The translations under genes were made by a program, and so were the position numbers. The notes beneath the pieces were generated by a model. The model saw nothing but the letters and a program-made list of their open reading frames with translations. It had not been told where the DNA came from and did not search any database. From contig OZ038458.1 in the NCBI GenBank assembly GCA_964036195.1, positions 10,677,832-10,741,831 of the forward strand: 64,000 nucleotides of DNA, in the 5' to 3' direction. The DNA comes from Sphaerolaimus hirsutus. Its lineage: Eukaryota > Nematoda > Chromadorea > Monhysterida > Sphaerolaimidae. Below, in pieces: positions 37,701 to 56,547 of the stretch. Position 1 is the stretch's first letter, and the number at the start of each line of letters is the position of its first letter.

Positions 37701-40264
37701 TTCAAATTTCAGTAAAGAGATTATTAAACATGTGTGCAACCACATGAAATACAATATGCCACTTGAAATATGCCTTGCTATACCAAAAGCATATCGCAAT
37801 ATCGAATATCGAAAATATCGAAACATCGAATATCGAATATCGACCATTTTTCAATATCGAATATCGAATATCGATATCGAGGTTCCATATCGTATCGATA
37901 TCGAATATCGAGTTTCAGAAAAAAATATCGAATATCGATATCGAAAATTTTGAAAAAATATCGAATATCGATATCGAAAAGTCATATCGTTTGAACCCTA
38001 GGCAAAGGTGACTGGTTCCGGTCAATGGTCATTAAGGATTGGAACTGGGGATGAAAAAAAAGTTTTTTAACGACACCGTTAAAAAAAATGTTGTTTAAAA
38101 AACTTTTGAAAACCCCCGGTCATCCCTAGTTGAAAAAACCCGGCCATCCCGGAAAGACACACTTCATTTTGCCGTACTTTAAACCCGACTTTAACTTAAG
38201 CAGATAGTAAAACCAACATCCTGGCGGCTTCCAGCTGGATACTGTCGATATGGAGCGGCTGCGTTAGACGGCACAAGCGCTCGAACATGTCAGGATCTGG
38301 AAACATAAACAACTGATAACCGCGGCATAGAGGACGGCGCGCGGTACAATGAAATTTGGCGTTCCGCAATAGAACATCATTGCACAGGGAGCGGCACTAC
38401 AAATGCGGAAATTCGAAATCTACCGAACACAACGCGTTGAAAGGGTAATAACAAAATTTTTTATGTACCGTACGAACGACATCACTAAAATAAAAAAAAC
38501 GGGTGAAATTGTAGCCTCACGAACAATCGAAGACAGCTTTACAGGCGCTCGTGGAGTGCCAGCAAACGGCACCGAGTAGACCCAACATGGCGGCGAGCAG
38601 TTTCCCATCGCAAGCCCCGCTGCACACGGCCGACAGCAGCAGTTCGCACACGCCCGCGTCCAGAAGACCGTCCGCGCGACGCTCGCTCTGATTTGGTTGC
38701 GTCTTTAGCAATATACCGTATTTCTTACAATAAAAAGCGTCGTTCTATTTTTTCGTCAACTTTTTTACCTGTCGTACTATTGGAGGTGCCGTTCTATTCT
38801 TTTACACATTTGTCATTTGAATAGTTTACTTTTTTTATTAAACTTAAGGTATTGATTAAGATCAGAACATCAATTGATGTTTGATATATATTTGAATGCT
38901 TTGACCGTTCTAACAGTCTGTTCTTTTTTAAATATTTTTGTGCTTTGGCAGTCTTTTAATCTAATTTCTACCTGCCATTCTATCGGAGACCGCCATTCAA
39001 CTGGAGGGTGCCGCTCTATCGTTTTCGTGATCGAAAAATATGCCAAAACCTGCCGTTCTATTGGAGGTATGCTATTAGAAGAATAAGTAGACCGCACTCA
39101 CGATGCAAGTGTGCGCTAGCACCCTGGCCGCGCACTCGGCCGCCTGCGGCGCGGTGGGCCACGCGGCCAGCAACCCAGCCAGCATGTCCATCCAGTCCCG
39201 CTCGTACAGATCCCTGTCGGCGGCACGCTCCGAAAGCACCGGGGGGCAGTCCCAGACCCTGTCAAATGCCCTGTAAAATGTAAAATGTCATGCAAAGTGC
39301 TCAAAAGTCGTGTAAAATGCCCTGCAAAATGGCAACTCGGTTGCCATTTTGCAGGGCATTTTACACGACTTTTGAGCACTTTGCATGACATTCGACATAT
39401 CACAGGGCATTTTACAGGGTCTGGGACTGGCACCAGCGCGGCCAGCGCGCGCGCGGCGGCTGTGCGAGCGGCCCACTGGTCGCCGCCGGCCGCGGCGCAC
39501 GAGAGCAAATGACGTGCCGCGCCGCTGGACACGAGCAGGTCGATGCACCGGTCGTCGCCCAACTTGGCCAGGGAACACAGGACCAGGCTGCACTGGCGCG
39601 ACACGGCCGCCGGCGTGTGCGGGTCGTCCACGTAGCCGACTAGTCTGCGACGCATCATTGTGTTCATGTGTATTATGTATTTGAATAGGGGGCACTGTAT
39701 GTTCTCGAAACTCTCACAGTGGAACTTAGCACACCTAACTACATTTATGTTATCAAAAAGCTACAACAAGCAATACCGTGACGAATGACCAGACATCGAA
39801 CGAAAAAAGCGGCGCACATCTTTGGTGCATTACATTGGTGTGGGCAATCAAGGATGGAATTTTATCGTTTCAGAACACGGACTGTCACAGCACTGAATTG
39901 GTGCACTCAAAATTATGACACCCAAAACAAGCCAATACGGTACCTGTTCTGCCAAAATCTGCTCACGATAAAGTATCCGATAAAAGTTTATACTAAATTC
40001 GATGCGGCAAATCGCCGCAACACCGGTAGAGAAAGCAATATCCCTGGTAATTCCAACAAGCCAAGGATTCACCAACCTAGGAACAATCTCGGCACACTCA
40101 CTAAGCACTTTCCTTTTCCTAACCGCACTGCCAACCAAAGCATCCCTCAGTTCGACGACCAGTTTCAATCTGTCATCAACATCACCACTGCAATCGGCAT
40201 CGGCGAGGCGCTTGGCGCTGGACACGGCCAAGGTGCTCAAGTCGGCCGAGTTGTCCACGTCCAT
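31718..40264 (-). CDS. ARMC8: ARMC8 orthologue: armadillo-repeat subunit of the CTLH (GID) E3 ligase, 15 exons, about 751 aa
   Basis: Exons in transcription order: 40264-40077, 39644-39434, 39239-39102, 38687-38521, 38484-38474 (microexon), 38296-38218, 37355-37238, 37081-36866, 36166-35852, 34716-34523, 34200-34053, 33985-33866, 33548-33441, 32046-31850, 31763-31718; 2256 nt in phase. ARMC8 recruits substrates to the CTLH ubiquitin ligase and is a scaffold of ARM repeats. The best matches to the animal family are RCLHSLSRSVEQLR (exon 9), WALMNLTYR (exon 10), GQDIIKSVVYVLEG (exon 12), LIMANEDVL (exon 13) and DLYDKVKLALEQ at the C-terminus. It is slightly longer than the vertebrate protein (about 660-670 aa). 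Two introns (39433-39240 and 37237-37082) consist almost wholly of a palindromic mobile element; their exact splice sites are uncertain. The first has no phase-compatible AG, so its acceptor is placed by alignment. Confidence 0.9.
32103..32457. mobile_element. Family A foldback MITE in ARMC8 intron
   Basis: TACCGTATTCCCTCGAAATA to TTCGAGGAAATACGGTA, with G-run arms. Non-coding. Confidence 0.85.
32624..33052. mobile_element. Family A foldback MITE in ARMC8 intron, intact
   Basis: TACCGTATTTCCTCGAAAAA to GAGGAAATACGGTA. It serves as the empty-site reference for the insertion at 15830-16650, because CTCTTTAC occurs here once and uninterrupted. Confidence 0.88.
33606..33844. mobile_element. Family L element in ARMC8 intron
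   Basis: TACTCGGCGGACCGCAAAGT at the left and AAGCATGCAGTCTGCCAGTA at the right, with a GCGCGAG...CTCCGCC-type interior as in 55409-55731. Confidence 0.65.
34962..35832. mobile_element. hAT-like family E element with CCCGGT words, 871 bp, in ARMC8 intron
   Basis: TAGGGTTCAAACGGGACC to GGTCCCGTTTGAACCCTA. Perfect 8-bp TSD CCTATAGC (34954-34961 and 35833-35840). The right TSD ends 11 nt from the donor boundary of the exon ending at 35852. The body is long tandem CCCGGT runs, and a second inner left end at about 35613 suggests a nested or duplicated copy. Confidence 0.92.
36451..36666. mobile_element. hAT-like family E element with CCCGGT words, 216 bp
   Basis: TAGGGTTCAAACGGGACC to CCCGTTTGAACCCTA. 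TSD CTTGTAAG/CATGTAAG (7/8) at 36443-36450 and 36667-36674. Lies in an ARMC8 intron. Confidence 0.88.
37071..37242 (-). mobile_element. Family J palindrome acting as an ARMC8 intron
   Basis: On the gene strand it begins GGTGCCACTCCCAGACCCTG and ends with CAGGGTCTGAGAGCGCC and C-rich bases. The arms are TGTCAAATGTCATGCAAAG words with a perfect central GGCAACTAGGTTGCC. The flanking coding sequence is contiguous. A GT-AG intron 37237-37082 keeps the frame and leaves a duplicated SAPL. Confidence 0.8.
37410..38000. mobile_element. hAT-like family E element with ATATCGA words, 591 bp
   Basis: TAGGGTTCAAACGATATATC to GATATGACTTTTCGATATC-complement ending GTTTGAACCCTA. Perfect 8-bp TSD GGCAAAGG (37402-37409 and 38001-38008). 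The ends are identical to the CCCGGT copies but the body words are completely different. Confidence 0.93.
38474..38484 (-). CDS. ARMC8: Predicted 11-nt microexon of ARMC8
   Basis: Exon 38687-38521 ends in phase 2 (strong donor GTGAGG), but the only open frame of exon 38296-38218 needs incoming phase 1. Between them a T-rich tract ending TTTTAG is followed by 11 nt and then GTACGG. Including it repairs the phase and adds residues that restore the alignment length with animal ARMC8 across this ARM repeat. The alternative is a weaker donor inside exon 4 (T before GTAAAG or GTTCGT). Confidence 0.5.
38714..39090. mobile_element. Family B MITE in ARMC8 intron
   Basis: TACCGTATTTCTTACAATAA at the left and GCTATTAGAAGAATAAGTA at the right. 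Internal words TGCCGTTCTATTGGAGGT are repeated. Confidence 0.7.
39236..39438 (-). mobile_element. Family J palindrome acting as an ARMC8 intron
   Basis: On the gene strand it runs from GGTGCCAGTCCCAGACCCTG to GGTCTGGGACTGCCCCCCGG. The arms are nearly perfect (AAAATGCCCTG, TGTCATGCAAAGTGCTCAAA), meeting at GGCAACCGAGTTGCC. Exact removal of 39433-39240 restores codons A-L-V-L-S-E-R that match the family register, but then the intron would end in CG and not AG. Confidence 0.8.
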
Positions 40265-40726
40265 ACTGAACTGCGACTTAGAGAAGTGTGGATGGGTGGT
40301 AAAACATGGTGATATAGTAGAGACGGTAGTGGTCTGTTGAAGACCATGCCATGGCGCCGAGACAAATGAAGTTCGCATGAATGAACGTAAATACAAATAC
40401 ACAAATTGTGGTTGGTGATCTTTTTATGTGGCGCAGTCAGTTCAAGCATAAAATGCACTGACTAACTCGAAAACAGTTAAATCGCAACATAGAACTTATT
40501 CCACAATGACAGTACCCATAAAGGTCAGCAATAGAAATGAGCATCGCATCAAACGAAAACAATTTGGACAGCAAAATTCGCGGGAAAATCCAAGCACACG
40601 ATCTACTAAACATTTCCTATTTACGTTTGCAATACGAACCCCGCTATGACAATAAATAGCAAAAACCAACAAATAACTTTTTCAGACGTCTAGAGATAAT
40701 TGTAAATACTATTTATTTGCATCCAA
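40265..40726. other. AFG3L2-ARMC8 intergenic gap
   Basis: 462 bp separate the AFG3L2 stop from the ARMC8 ATG on the same strand. It contains the AFG3L2 AATAAA and presumably the ARMC8 promoter. No mobile element was seen, in contrast to the introns on either side. Confidence 0.6.
40712..40717 (-). promoter_or_regulatory. Polyadenylation signal of AFG3L2
   Basis: On the minus strand AATAAA begins 10 nt after the AFG3L2 stop codon. This would make a very short 3' UTR and fits the small gap to ARMC8. No similarly clear hexamer was seen just after the other three stops. Confidence 0.6.
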
Positions 40727-49058
<8,332 letters not shown>

Positions 49059-49553
49059 CAGAACGCTTGAACGACCTGTTTTTAGCCGCCGCGGTATGGG
49101 TGACAACTTCAAATAAATAAAAGTTTAAGCGATCGGGTGGCGGAATTTCAGATACGATAAGTTTATGATGTCATGCGCGAGTAACAGTTTTCATACGTTG
49201 AAATCTTTATGTTAAGAGAATGTTTTGAAGGACTGGCGAAAACTAGCGTGTCCGTTGTTATAGACATCAATCAAAACGCCCGAAATATAATCCACTTACC
49301 GGTTACCAAAGTATCCGCTACTTTTCGCACGACTGAGTTACCGAAGAATTTTCTTTTTTGCTAAAAATGCTACCGTCGTGCCAATACCGCTGAATATGCT
49401 GAATACCGGATTCCATTTTCAATTCTGCTTCGCATTGGCACACGTTGTTCACGATCGGGTCAAATTATGACACCCCCCCCCAAGTGCTCTTGTCTAATTG
49501 TCAAAAAATTACAATTTCAGCGTCGATCTCGAAAAGCCGATCTCGTTTGAACC
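49059..49553. other. AFG3L2 upstream region
   Basis: The promoter and 5' UTR of AFG3L2 are expected here. No TATA box was identified. A family I-like AAACTAGCGTGT word lies at about 49241 and a family E right end TCGTTTGAACCTA at about 49542, both unpaired. Confidence 0.45.
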
Positions 49554-49960
49554 TACCGTATTACCTCGAAATACCCCCATGGGGGTTTATTATTTCGCCA
49601 GCAAAATTTGAGGGGGGTTAATTCGAGGGGGGGTTTATTCGAGGGGGGGGGGGTTTATTATTTCGTCAGCAATTTTCATAAGGATCGTAGTAAATAGTAG
49701 GCATTTGCGTACCCAAAATAGGTAATAAATGTGTCCAAACAGGATATATTTGGAAATAAAAACGTAGATAGCTACACAAACTACTCTATGTGTAGCTGCA
49801 ATGCAAATTAACAGTAATATACATCATGTACATTGCGTACATGACGTATTTTATTATGTTCATGACGTAAATCATTCCGAAGGGGGGGGTTATTATTTCC
49901 CCAGCCCATTTTGTGGGGGGGGGTTAATTCAAGGGGGGGATAATTCGAGGTAATACGGTA
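49554..49960. mobile_element. Family A' foldback MITE (TACCGTATTACCTCGAAATA ends)
   Basis: Ends TACCGTATTACCTCGAAATA and TTCGAGGTAATACGGTA. This sub-family has TTACCTC in place of TTTCCTC, as at 53028-53400 and 58057-58572. Confidence 0.85.
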
Positions 49961-50755
49961 AGTATGCACATAATGTTTTATCTGCGTTTCCGCAAGTGTA
50001 TTTGGTTATGTCGGATGGGCAGTCCCTGTAGATGTGTCAGGATTTTTGGCGCCGGTACAAAAAACGTCAGATATTTCACCTTCACGATGATATTCGACAT
50101 CAATCTACTCTACAGAGTCTTTAGTTTGGTTTGAAAAGTTCAAATGAATAAAAAGTTTTGACCCCTTGGCACATCCGCCTCCAGCCACTTGCAGTTGTTT
50201 CTTTATAATTCATTTATTATGTATGTAAAGTTGTAAGTTATTTAATTTATGTAAATCTGCATTTGCCGCGAGTTGCGATAAAAATTTACTGTTGCAACGA
50301 TGAGATTGAAAGCTGCGTAGACATGCCATCACAACGTTTTCACATGTCAATCACCTACAGGCAGGTGGTGCGAACTATTACTCACTCGCAAGCACACAAC
50401 ACACTATCGTTTACGATTTGTGGAGTGTAACGATGGCAAAAAAAGATTCGAAAATTCTAAAACATTTTCGAATTTTTATTTCACCCCTGTAAAAACACAA
50501 AGGTAAAAATCTATTTTTTTTCTTCAAAAAATTCAAAAAAACTTTTTGACCTTTTCAGAGAATTCCAGACCACCAAACACATTCTCAAGTTAATCATGAT
50601 AAATCAATCGATAATTGATATGCGCTGCATCTGAAAAAGTGTATAATGGAAGAAAAAAAAATCAAAAACATTGAAACGGTGTCCGTGGCGGACACCAACA
50701 CATCCGTTTAGGAATGCATCCAGCAACCCAAACTATTGCAATCACAGTGCTCTAT
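49961..50755. other. No supported gene
   Basis: AT-rich DNA with no open frame of note and no paired ends recognised before the large palindrome. Confidence 0.45.
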
Positions 50756-52439
50756 GTAAACTGCGTTCGGATCAAGTCCGGCAGTCACTTTTTGAACGGA
50801 CTTCTGACGCTACAACTCACGCTAAGGGGGGAGTTAAGAGCTGAAATTTGGGGGGAATATAGCCGACATTCCCCCCCTACTATATACCAACGCAGATGCG
50901 ACGGCGTCCCGTTTTAGTGTGGGTTGCCGTATATGCAAAAAAAAATTGTGCAGTTTTCGCTGTCCGGATCAAGTCCGGCACCCACTGGTTCTTCACCACT
51001 TTGGGTGCAGTAACTCCAGGATGAGTCTAAAACTTGGGGGATTAACGGCGACATCCACCGCTTAATGTACACAGGATGGCGAGCGCCACTGACACACAAT
51101 AAGTGCCGCTCGCCGCGTATCAAGCGTTTTTTACAGAGGCACTGTCCGCATCCGGTCCGGCACCCCAAAACATTTTTTCAGAAAGAGTCAAGTGACACTT
51201 GAGTTAAATCAGCGACTAGAGTTAATTCTGCCATTCTTGACGTGCCCTGAAGTGACCACGCCCAGCGTCACTGAATCATTCCCACCTGCACAATTGATGG
51301 ATGGGTACTTGAATTTACAGTAGATATGATAATGTAAAATTTAAAAAACCATACTGTTATGATGATATTTACAGTAGAGTTTTTTGTATGTTTTACAATT
51401 CTGCAGTACCATACCATGCTGTAGAATGCAGCGAAATTTCCTGTTCAGTGCTGATCAACAGAATTTCTGACCTCCCTTGAGTTGCATACTTAAAACACAC
51501 TTAAAATCGATTTTTTGTCAGACACTTTAAAAGTTGGTTTAGGATGCCCTCTTGGGGATAGTTTAAGGTATAAAGTTGCGTAAAAGACCTTAGTGCAAAA
51601 ATGCACTGCTAAAGAATTTTAATGGGGGTCAATGTGATGACATCACCTATGACATCATAGCAGTAGAGATTTGTACCACAATGATGTCATAGGTGACATC
51701 ATCACATTGACCCACATCAAAATTCTTTAGTGGGGCATTTTTGGGGTAAGGTCTTTTACACAACTTTATACCTTAACCTATCCCCTAGAGGGCATCCTAA
51801 ACCAACTTATTAAGTGTCTAACAAAAAAATCGATTTTAAGTGTATTTTTAGTATGCAACTCAAGGGATGTCATAACTCATAAGTTCACACTAGACACAAA
51901 ATTTTGCCACATTGTACAGTATGGTATGGTACTGTAGGATTGTGAAACTTACAAAAGCGTACAGTTTACTGAATATATTGTGTAAAATGAACGATTTTTC
52001 TTCCATGAAAATCCAGGAGTGCCAAACAGTCTGGATGCAGACAGTGTGTCTGTAAAAAACGTTTGATACGCGGCGAGCGGCACTTATTGTGTGTCAGTGG
52101 CGCTCGCCATCCTGTGTACATTAAGCGGTGGATGTCGCCGTTAATCCTCCAAAGTTTTAGACTCATCCTGTTTGTGTATCTGGAGTTGCACCCAAAGTGG
52201 TGAAGAACCAGTGGGTGCCAGACTTGATCCGGACAGCGAAAACCGCACAATTTTTTTTGCATATACGGCGACCCACACTAAAACGAGTCGCCGACGTATC
52301 TGCGTTGGGCTATAGTAGGGGGGGAATGTCAGCTATATTCCCCCCAAATTTCAGCTCTTAACTCCCCCCATAGCATGAGTTGTAGCGTCAGAAGTCCGTT
52401 CAAAAAGTGACTGCCGGACTTGATCCGAACGCAGTTTAC
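50756..52439. mobile_element. Large palindromic element (family R), arms about 0.8-0.9 kb
   Basis: GTAAACTGCGTTCGGATCAA at the left end is matched by its complement at 52420-52439. Pairing continues through GGCGAGCGCCACTGACACAC, GCATCCGGTCCGGCACCC-like words and CCTATGACATCAT to a centre near 51670, with indels between arms. The GC-rich, conserved parts lie near the ends. No protein was recognised in either arm. Confidence 0.9.
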
Positions 52440-52682
52440 TAAAGGAATTGTCCTTTAGTACAAGCTAGCGAAGCGATTTGACCCACGTCTAAGTCCAAGT
52501 GATTTTTCCCTAGTTTTTTTGCTCAAAATGTCTAATATGACATATTTTCTTGTACATTGTACTCCATTTTGCGAATTTTCACGTTTATAATAGCTATTTC
52601 CGTCTGTATACATGGTTATGTACCTATTGTATTTATATCTATAGCGATGCTTATACTTCCTGGCACGGTGCCAAGTCCTCAT

Positions 52683-53998
52683 TAGTGATGTAAAGGCACC
52701 GGGGCACCGGTGCCCCGGTGCTGGGCACCGAAGGGCACCAGCACCGGTGCTGGTGCGGTGCCATTGCAATCTTCATGGGTGCCATGTCGGTGCCGGTGCC
52801 ATTTTTTTCAGATTAGCACCGGTGCCGGTGCGGTGCGGTGCCATTTTTTTCCCGGTGCCAAATGTGCTAGCACCAGGGCCAAAAAAAGGCACCGGGAAAG
52901 GCACCGGCAAAGGCTTCATGTGCTGTGCAATTTTGTCCATAGTATCTGCTTATTCATATTTCAAAAAACAGCGGTATATTTACCCAACCGTTTTTGCCTA
53001 TTTTGTAAACCTCCCATCAAACAAATATACCGTATTACCTCGAAATACCCCCATGGGGTTTTATTATTTAGCTAGCAAAATTTGAGGGGGGGGGGGATTA
53101 ATTCGAGGGGGGGTTTATTCGAGGGTTTTTTTATTATTTCGCCAGAAAATTTCGTGGAATTCATAGTAAAGAATATGCTATTTCTTACACAAAAACGGTA
53201 ATAAATGTGAGAATATAGGTTATATTGGGGCTATAGATGTACATCTGTACACAAATGAGCGTATAAGAGTAGCTGCGATGCAAATAAGTAGTAATAAATA
53301 CATCATGTACATTGCATACATGATGTACATCATTCCGGAGGGGGGGGGTTATTCGAGGGGGGTTAATTCAGTGGGGTGGATAATTCGAGGTAATACGGTA
53401 CCTACTGTGAAATCCATTTTACCCGATACGTCATCTGATGAGCAAATCTAAAATTTTGTTGAATTTTAAATCATTTTTATATTTTATATTCATCTTACTT
53501 GTTTGTTCGTTTGTTTGTTCAATTTTGTTTGTTTGTTCAATGTTTGTATTTACATTCTCTGTACAGCAACGACTCCGATCAGTAGACAATAGTGGCTATG
53601 GACACTGTAATGAATTACATATTTTATCTTTCATTTGTAATCGTTGTAATTGCTTCATAAAAGCGATTGCCACATCATTCTGATCATTTTAAGTGCTCAA
53701 CCATCAAAATCGGTTGAAAATTCATGGAAATATGCACTTCCAAAGGTGAGACCACTGAGAAACTGCCCGGTATTTACTTCAGAAATTCCAGCCCGGTGCG
53801 GTGCCTTTCGGTGCTAGCACCGGCAACCCGCCGGTGCCCTTCGGTGCCGGTGCCATTTTTTCCAAAAGGCACCGGTGCCGGTGCGGTGCGGTGCCATTTT
53901 CTGGCCGGTGCCCCAGGGTGCCAGGTGCCCTTTTCATGCGTTGGCAAAGGTGCCGGTGCGGTGCGGTGCCATTTTTCCCGGTGCCTTTAACATCACTA
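52683..53998. mobile_element. hAT-like family C element with GGTGCCGGTGC words, 1316 bp
   Basis: TAGTGATGTAAAGGCACCGG to CCGGTGCCTTTAACATCACTA. Perfect 8-bp TSD GTCCTCAT (52675-52682 and 53999-54006). Family A' element 53028-53400 is inside. Confidence 0.93.
53028..53400. mobile_element. Family A' foldback MITE nested in family C
   Basis: TACCGTATTACCTCGAAATA to TTCGAGGTAATACGGTA, G-run arms, TA at both edges. Confidence 0.87.
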
Positions 53999-54006
53999 GT
54001 CCTCAT

Positions 54007-54760
54007 ACGGCATGATTCCCATGGTTTGCTGTCTCGCTTGCCAACCTTTTGACACATAAATATAAATAAAATAGGGGAAAATGGGTATATAATTGTGTAC
54101 AAAAATAGCGATTATGAACATGAAAATTGACAAAACGGAACACATTTTAGCGATTTTGAGTGAAAAAATTGGGGAAACATCACTTGGACTTCGACCTAGG
54201 TCAAATCGCTAGGCTAGCTTGGACTAAAGGACAGGTCATCATACTGGATCGGGTGACGTATCAGAACTTGGCCCTCACCCCAGTCACCAGTTGCGTATTA
54301 TATGAATGAAAGCTCAAAGTTAGCTCAAAATCACTAAAATCCTCAAAGGCCAATTTCCGCCTTCATTATCGCTACTTTCGTTTATATACATGGTTATAAA
54401 GCTAGTGTTAGTCTATTTTTTTCATATTTATAGCAGTTTTCGAAATTTTGGCTGGCTGCCAAGTTCACATACGGGACTCTTCCATCAGACGTGACCCGAT
54501 CAACCAAAAAACCCCCCAAAAAATTGAAAATTAGGGGAAAAAATCTGAAAAAAATCGATTTTCATGTATTTTTTCTCGGTGTGGTAGAAAATTCAAAAAG
54601 TTCGAAAAAATTTGAAAATTCGAAAAAGTTTTTGAATTGTCGATGTTTTTGCCATCTTTCCATATTTTACTGGAGAATGTGAATAAAGAGTGCAATGTAT
54701 GCACTACAGTGCTGGAGACACATTTTTAGCACAGACAGGATAATGTACACACCTATTTAT
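54007..54760. other. No supported gene
   Basis: AT-rich. The words ATACATGGTTATA and AAAATCACTAA recur here and at 52600 and 30120, as in family Q interiors, so it is probably decayed transposon sequence. Confidence 0.4.
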
Positions 54761-54911
54761 CCTGGCGCCCTATTTCTCAAATATCTGAATCCGGGTGGCA
54801 CCATTGGCGCCTTTTCTGTGGCGCCCTTGGCCCTCGGCACCCACTTTCCGAATGGTGCCATGGCGTCATTGGCGCCTAGGCACCCTTTTCTCTGGCGCTT
54901 TTCCATCACTA
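54761..54911. mobile_element. Family D MITE fragment (GGCGCC words)
   Basis: CCTGGCGCCC and CATTGGCGCC words, with the right end CTTTTCCATCACTA. The left end is not recognisable. Confidence 0.55.
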
Positions 54912-55408
54912 TCTGTGAGACAACATATTATTCTTCATATTTATATCAAATATTTATTACAATGGCTCCATGGGAATTTTTTCAATAAACTGAACAGATC
55001 AATTTTCTCTATCTAAATATCACACACTGGAACACTCCAATGTAAAATGTGGTCTAGCAAACAGTAAAAAATGAACATTTTTACTTTGATATTGTTTTTC
55101 ACCAGTTTTGCACCATTCTATTTTGTTGGAGAGGCAAAGGCAACCTCAAGACTGATCGACAAAATGAAGATATACAAGAAGAACGTGATGATTTTATGCG
55201 GGGATAAAAAACTCCAGAGCAACCCCAGTATCAAGGCAACTTGTCGCAGGTAGAAAAGCAGTTTTGCTGAACATGTGAAATGCACTATAATATATTGATA
55301 TCTTCCCAAGGGTGACATTTGCAAAAAAAACATGTAATATTTTGTGGCCTTGAGCTGCTTCTATGAACCAATTTGGTAGGTAGGTTGGTGTGTAGAATCA
55401 ATTTGGGT
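54912..55408. other. No supported gene
   Basis: A short open frame at 55071-55253 begins with a hydrophobic stretch, but it has no recognised family and lies among repeats; it is not called. Confidence 0.4.
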
Positions 55409-55731
55409 ATACTCCGCGGACCGCACGCTATGCATTTTTCTGAAGTAAACACTCCATCATGACGTCATCGTTGATAAAATAAAAATAGTTCCAACAAAAA
55501 AAGAAAATATGTTTCGGGAAAAAACGTTCGTCACTTTTTTCTCACGTCACGTCGCATACGCGACACCGCCTTTTTCTTTTTAAAATATTTTTCTTTTTGT
55601 GAAAGTGCATACATAAGTATCGTGCTCGCGCGTTATCGACTAGAACATAAGTAATTTTGGGTTTGCAATCCGCCGTACTTTGCAAGTGCTTTACTCCGCT
55701 GTACTAAATTAGTACTTTGCAATCCGCTGAG
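55409..55731. mobile_element. Family L element, uninterrupted copy
   Basis: TACTCCGCGGACCGCACGCT at the left, GCAATCCGCTGAGTA-type repeats at the right. Interior CACTCCATCATGACGTCATC and GTGAAAGTGCATACATAAGT match 13834-14760 without the insertion there. Confidence 0.75.
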
Positions 55732-55882
55732 TATCAGTGGTGATCATACGTATCAAAATAAAGAGCAAAGAATGCGCGCAGTGCACAGTGGAATATGCAG
55801 TAGTCACTTTTCCCGTAGTGGTTCCACTCCACGTTTTATGTGGGGATTAATAATTGTTGTTCATAAAAATGTATGTTGTATG

Positions 55883-56168
55883 TAGTGATGGAAAAGCGAC
55901 AGAAAAAAGGGCCTCAGGCGCCAATGGCGCCATGGCGCCATTTAGAAACTGGGCGCTAAGCGCCTTTTTTAATTTTTTTTGCCGTTTACCCAGCCTTCAC
56001 CTTGAAACCCTGCTGGCGCCATTTTGGCGCCCTTTTAGGGTAGGGCGCCGGGCGCCTAGGGGCCATGGCGCCTTTCAGAAAGTGGGCGACAGGCGCCAAT
56101 GGCGCCATGGCGCGGCGCCCTTTGGCGCCCTCAAATGGCGCCAGCGCCATGGCGCCATTCCATCACTA
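55883..56168. mobile_element. hAT-like family D element with GGCGCC words, 286 bp
   Basis: TAGTGATGGAAAAGCG to GCCATTCCATCACTA. TSD GTTGTATG/TTTGTATG (7/8) at 55875-55882 and 56169-56176. The body is GGCGCCATGGCGCC words. Confidence 0.88.
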
Positions 56169-56243
56169 TTTGTATGTGTGAAAGTAAAAAAAAGCTGTGA
56201 AACCGGAGAAAAGGTGCGGAGAGAACCCTGCTACTACAACATA

Positions 56244-56547
56244 CACAGCAAATAATGTGCTCGTGAAGTGCACTGAAGTGGTCTGAAGTGCCCCTTGTGA
56301 TCACACTTCAGACCCTGATCACGCCTGATCACCAGGCACTTCACCGCTCGTGATCACACTTCAGAGCCTGATCACGCCTGATCACCGTTGGAATGCACTT
56401 CACCGACACTTCACGGATTTGTTTACTAAATTGTTAACAGAAATAAAAAATCAGTAATTCGTGAAGTGCGTTGAAGTGCCTGCGAGCGTCTGCGTGAAGC
56501 CATATCACCGCAGATCACGGCAGATCACCAGCGCATTTTTTGCTGTG
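56244..56547. mobile_element. Family O element (CACAGCAAATAATG ends), 304 bp
   Basis: CACAGCAAATAATGTGC at the left and GCGCATTTTTTGCTGTG at the right. The interior is repeated GTGATCACACTTCAGA and CCTGATCACGCCTGATCACC words. This is the intact reference for 62261-63258. Confidence 0.85.

Noticed and set aside
55071-55253. 60-codon frame with a hydrophobic start
   Set aside because: No homology recognised, antisense is equally open, and the region is transposon-derived.
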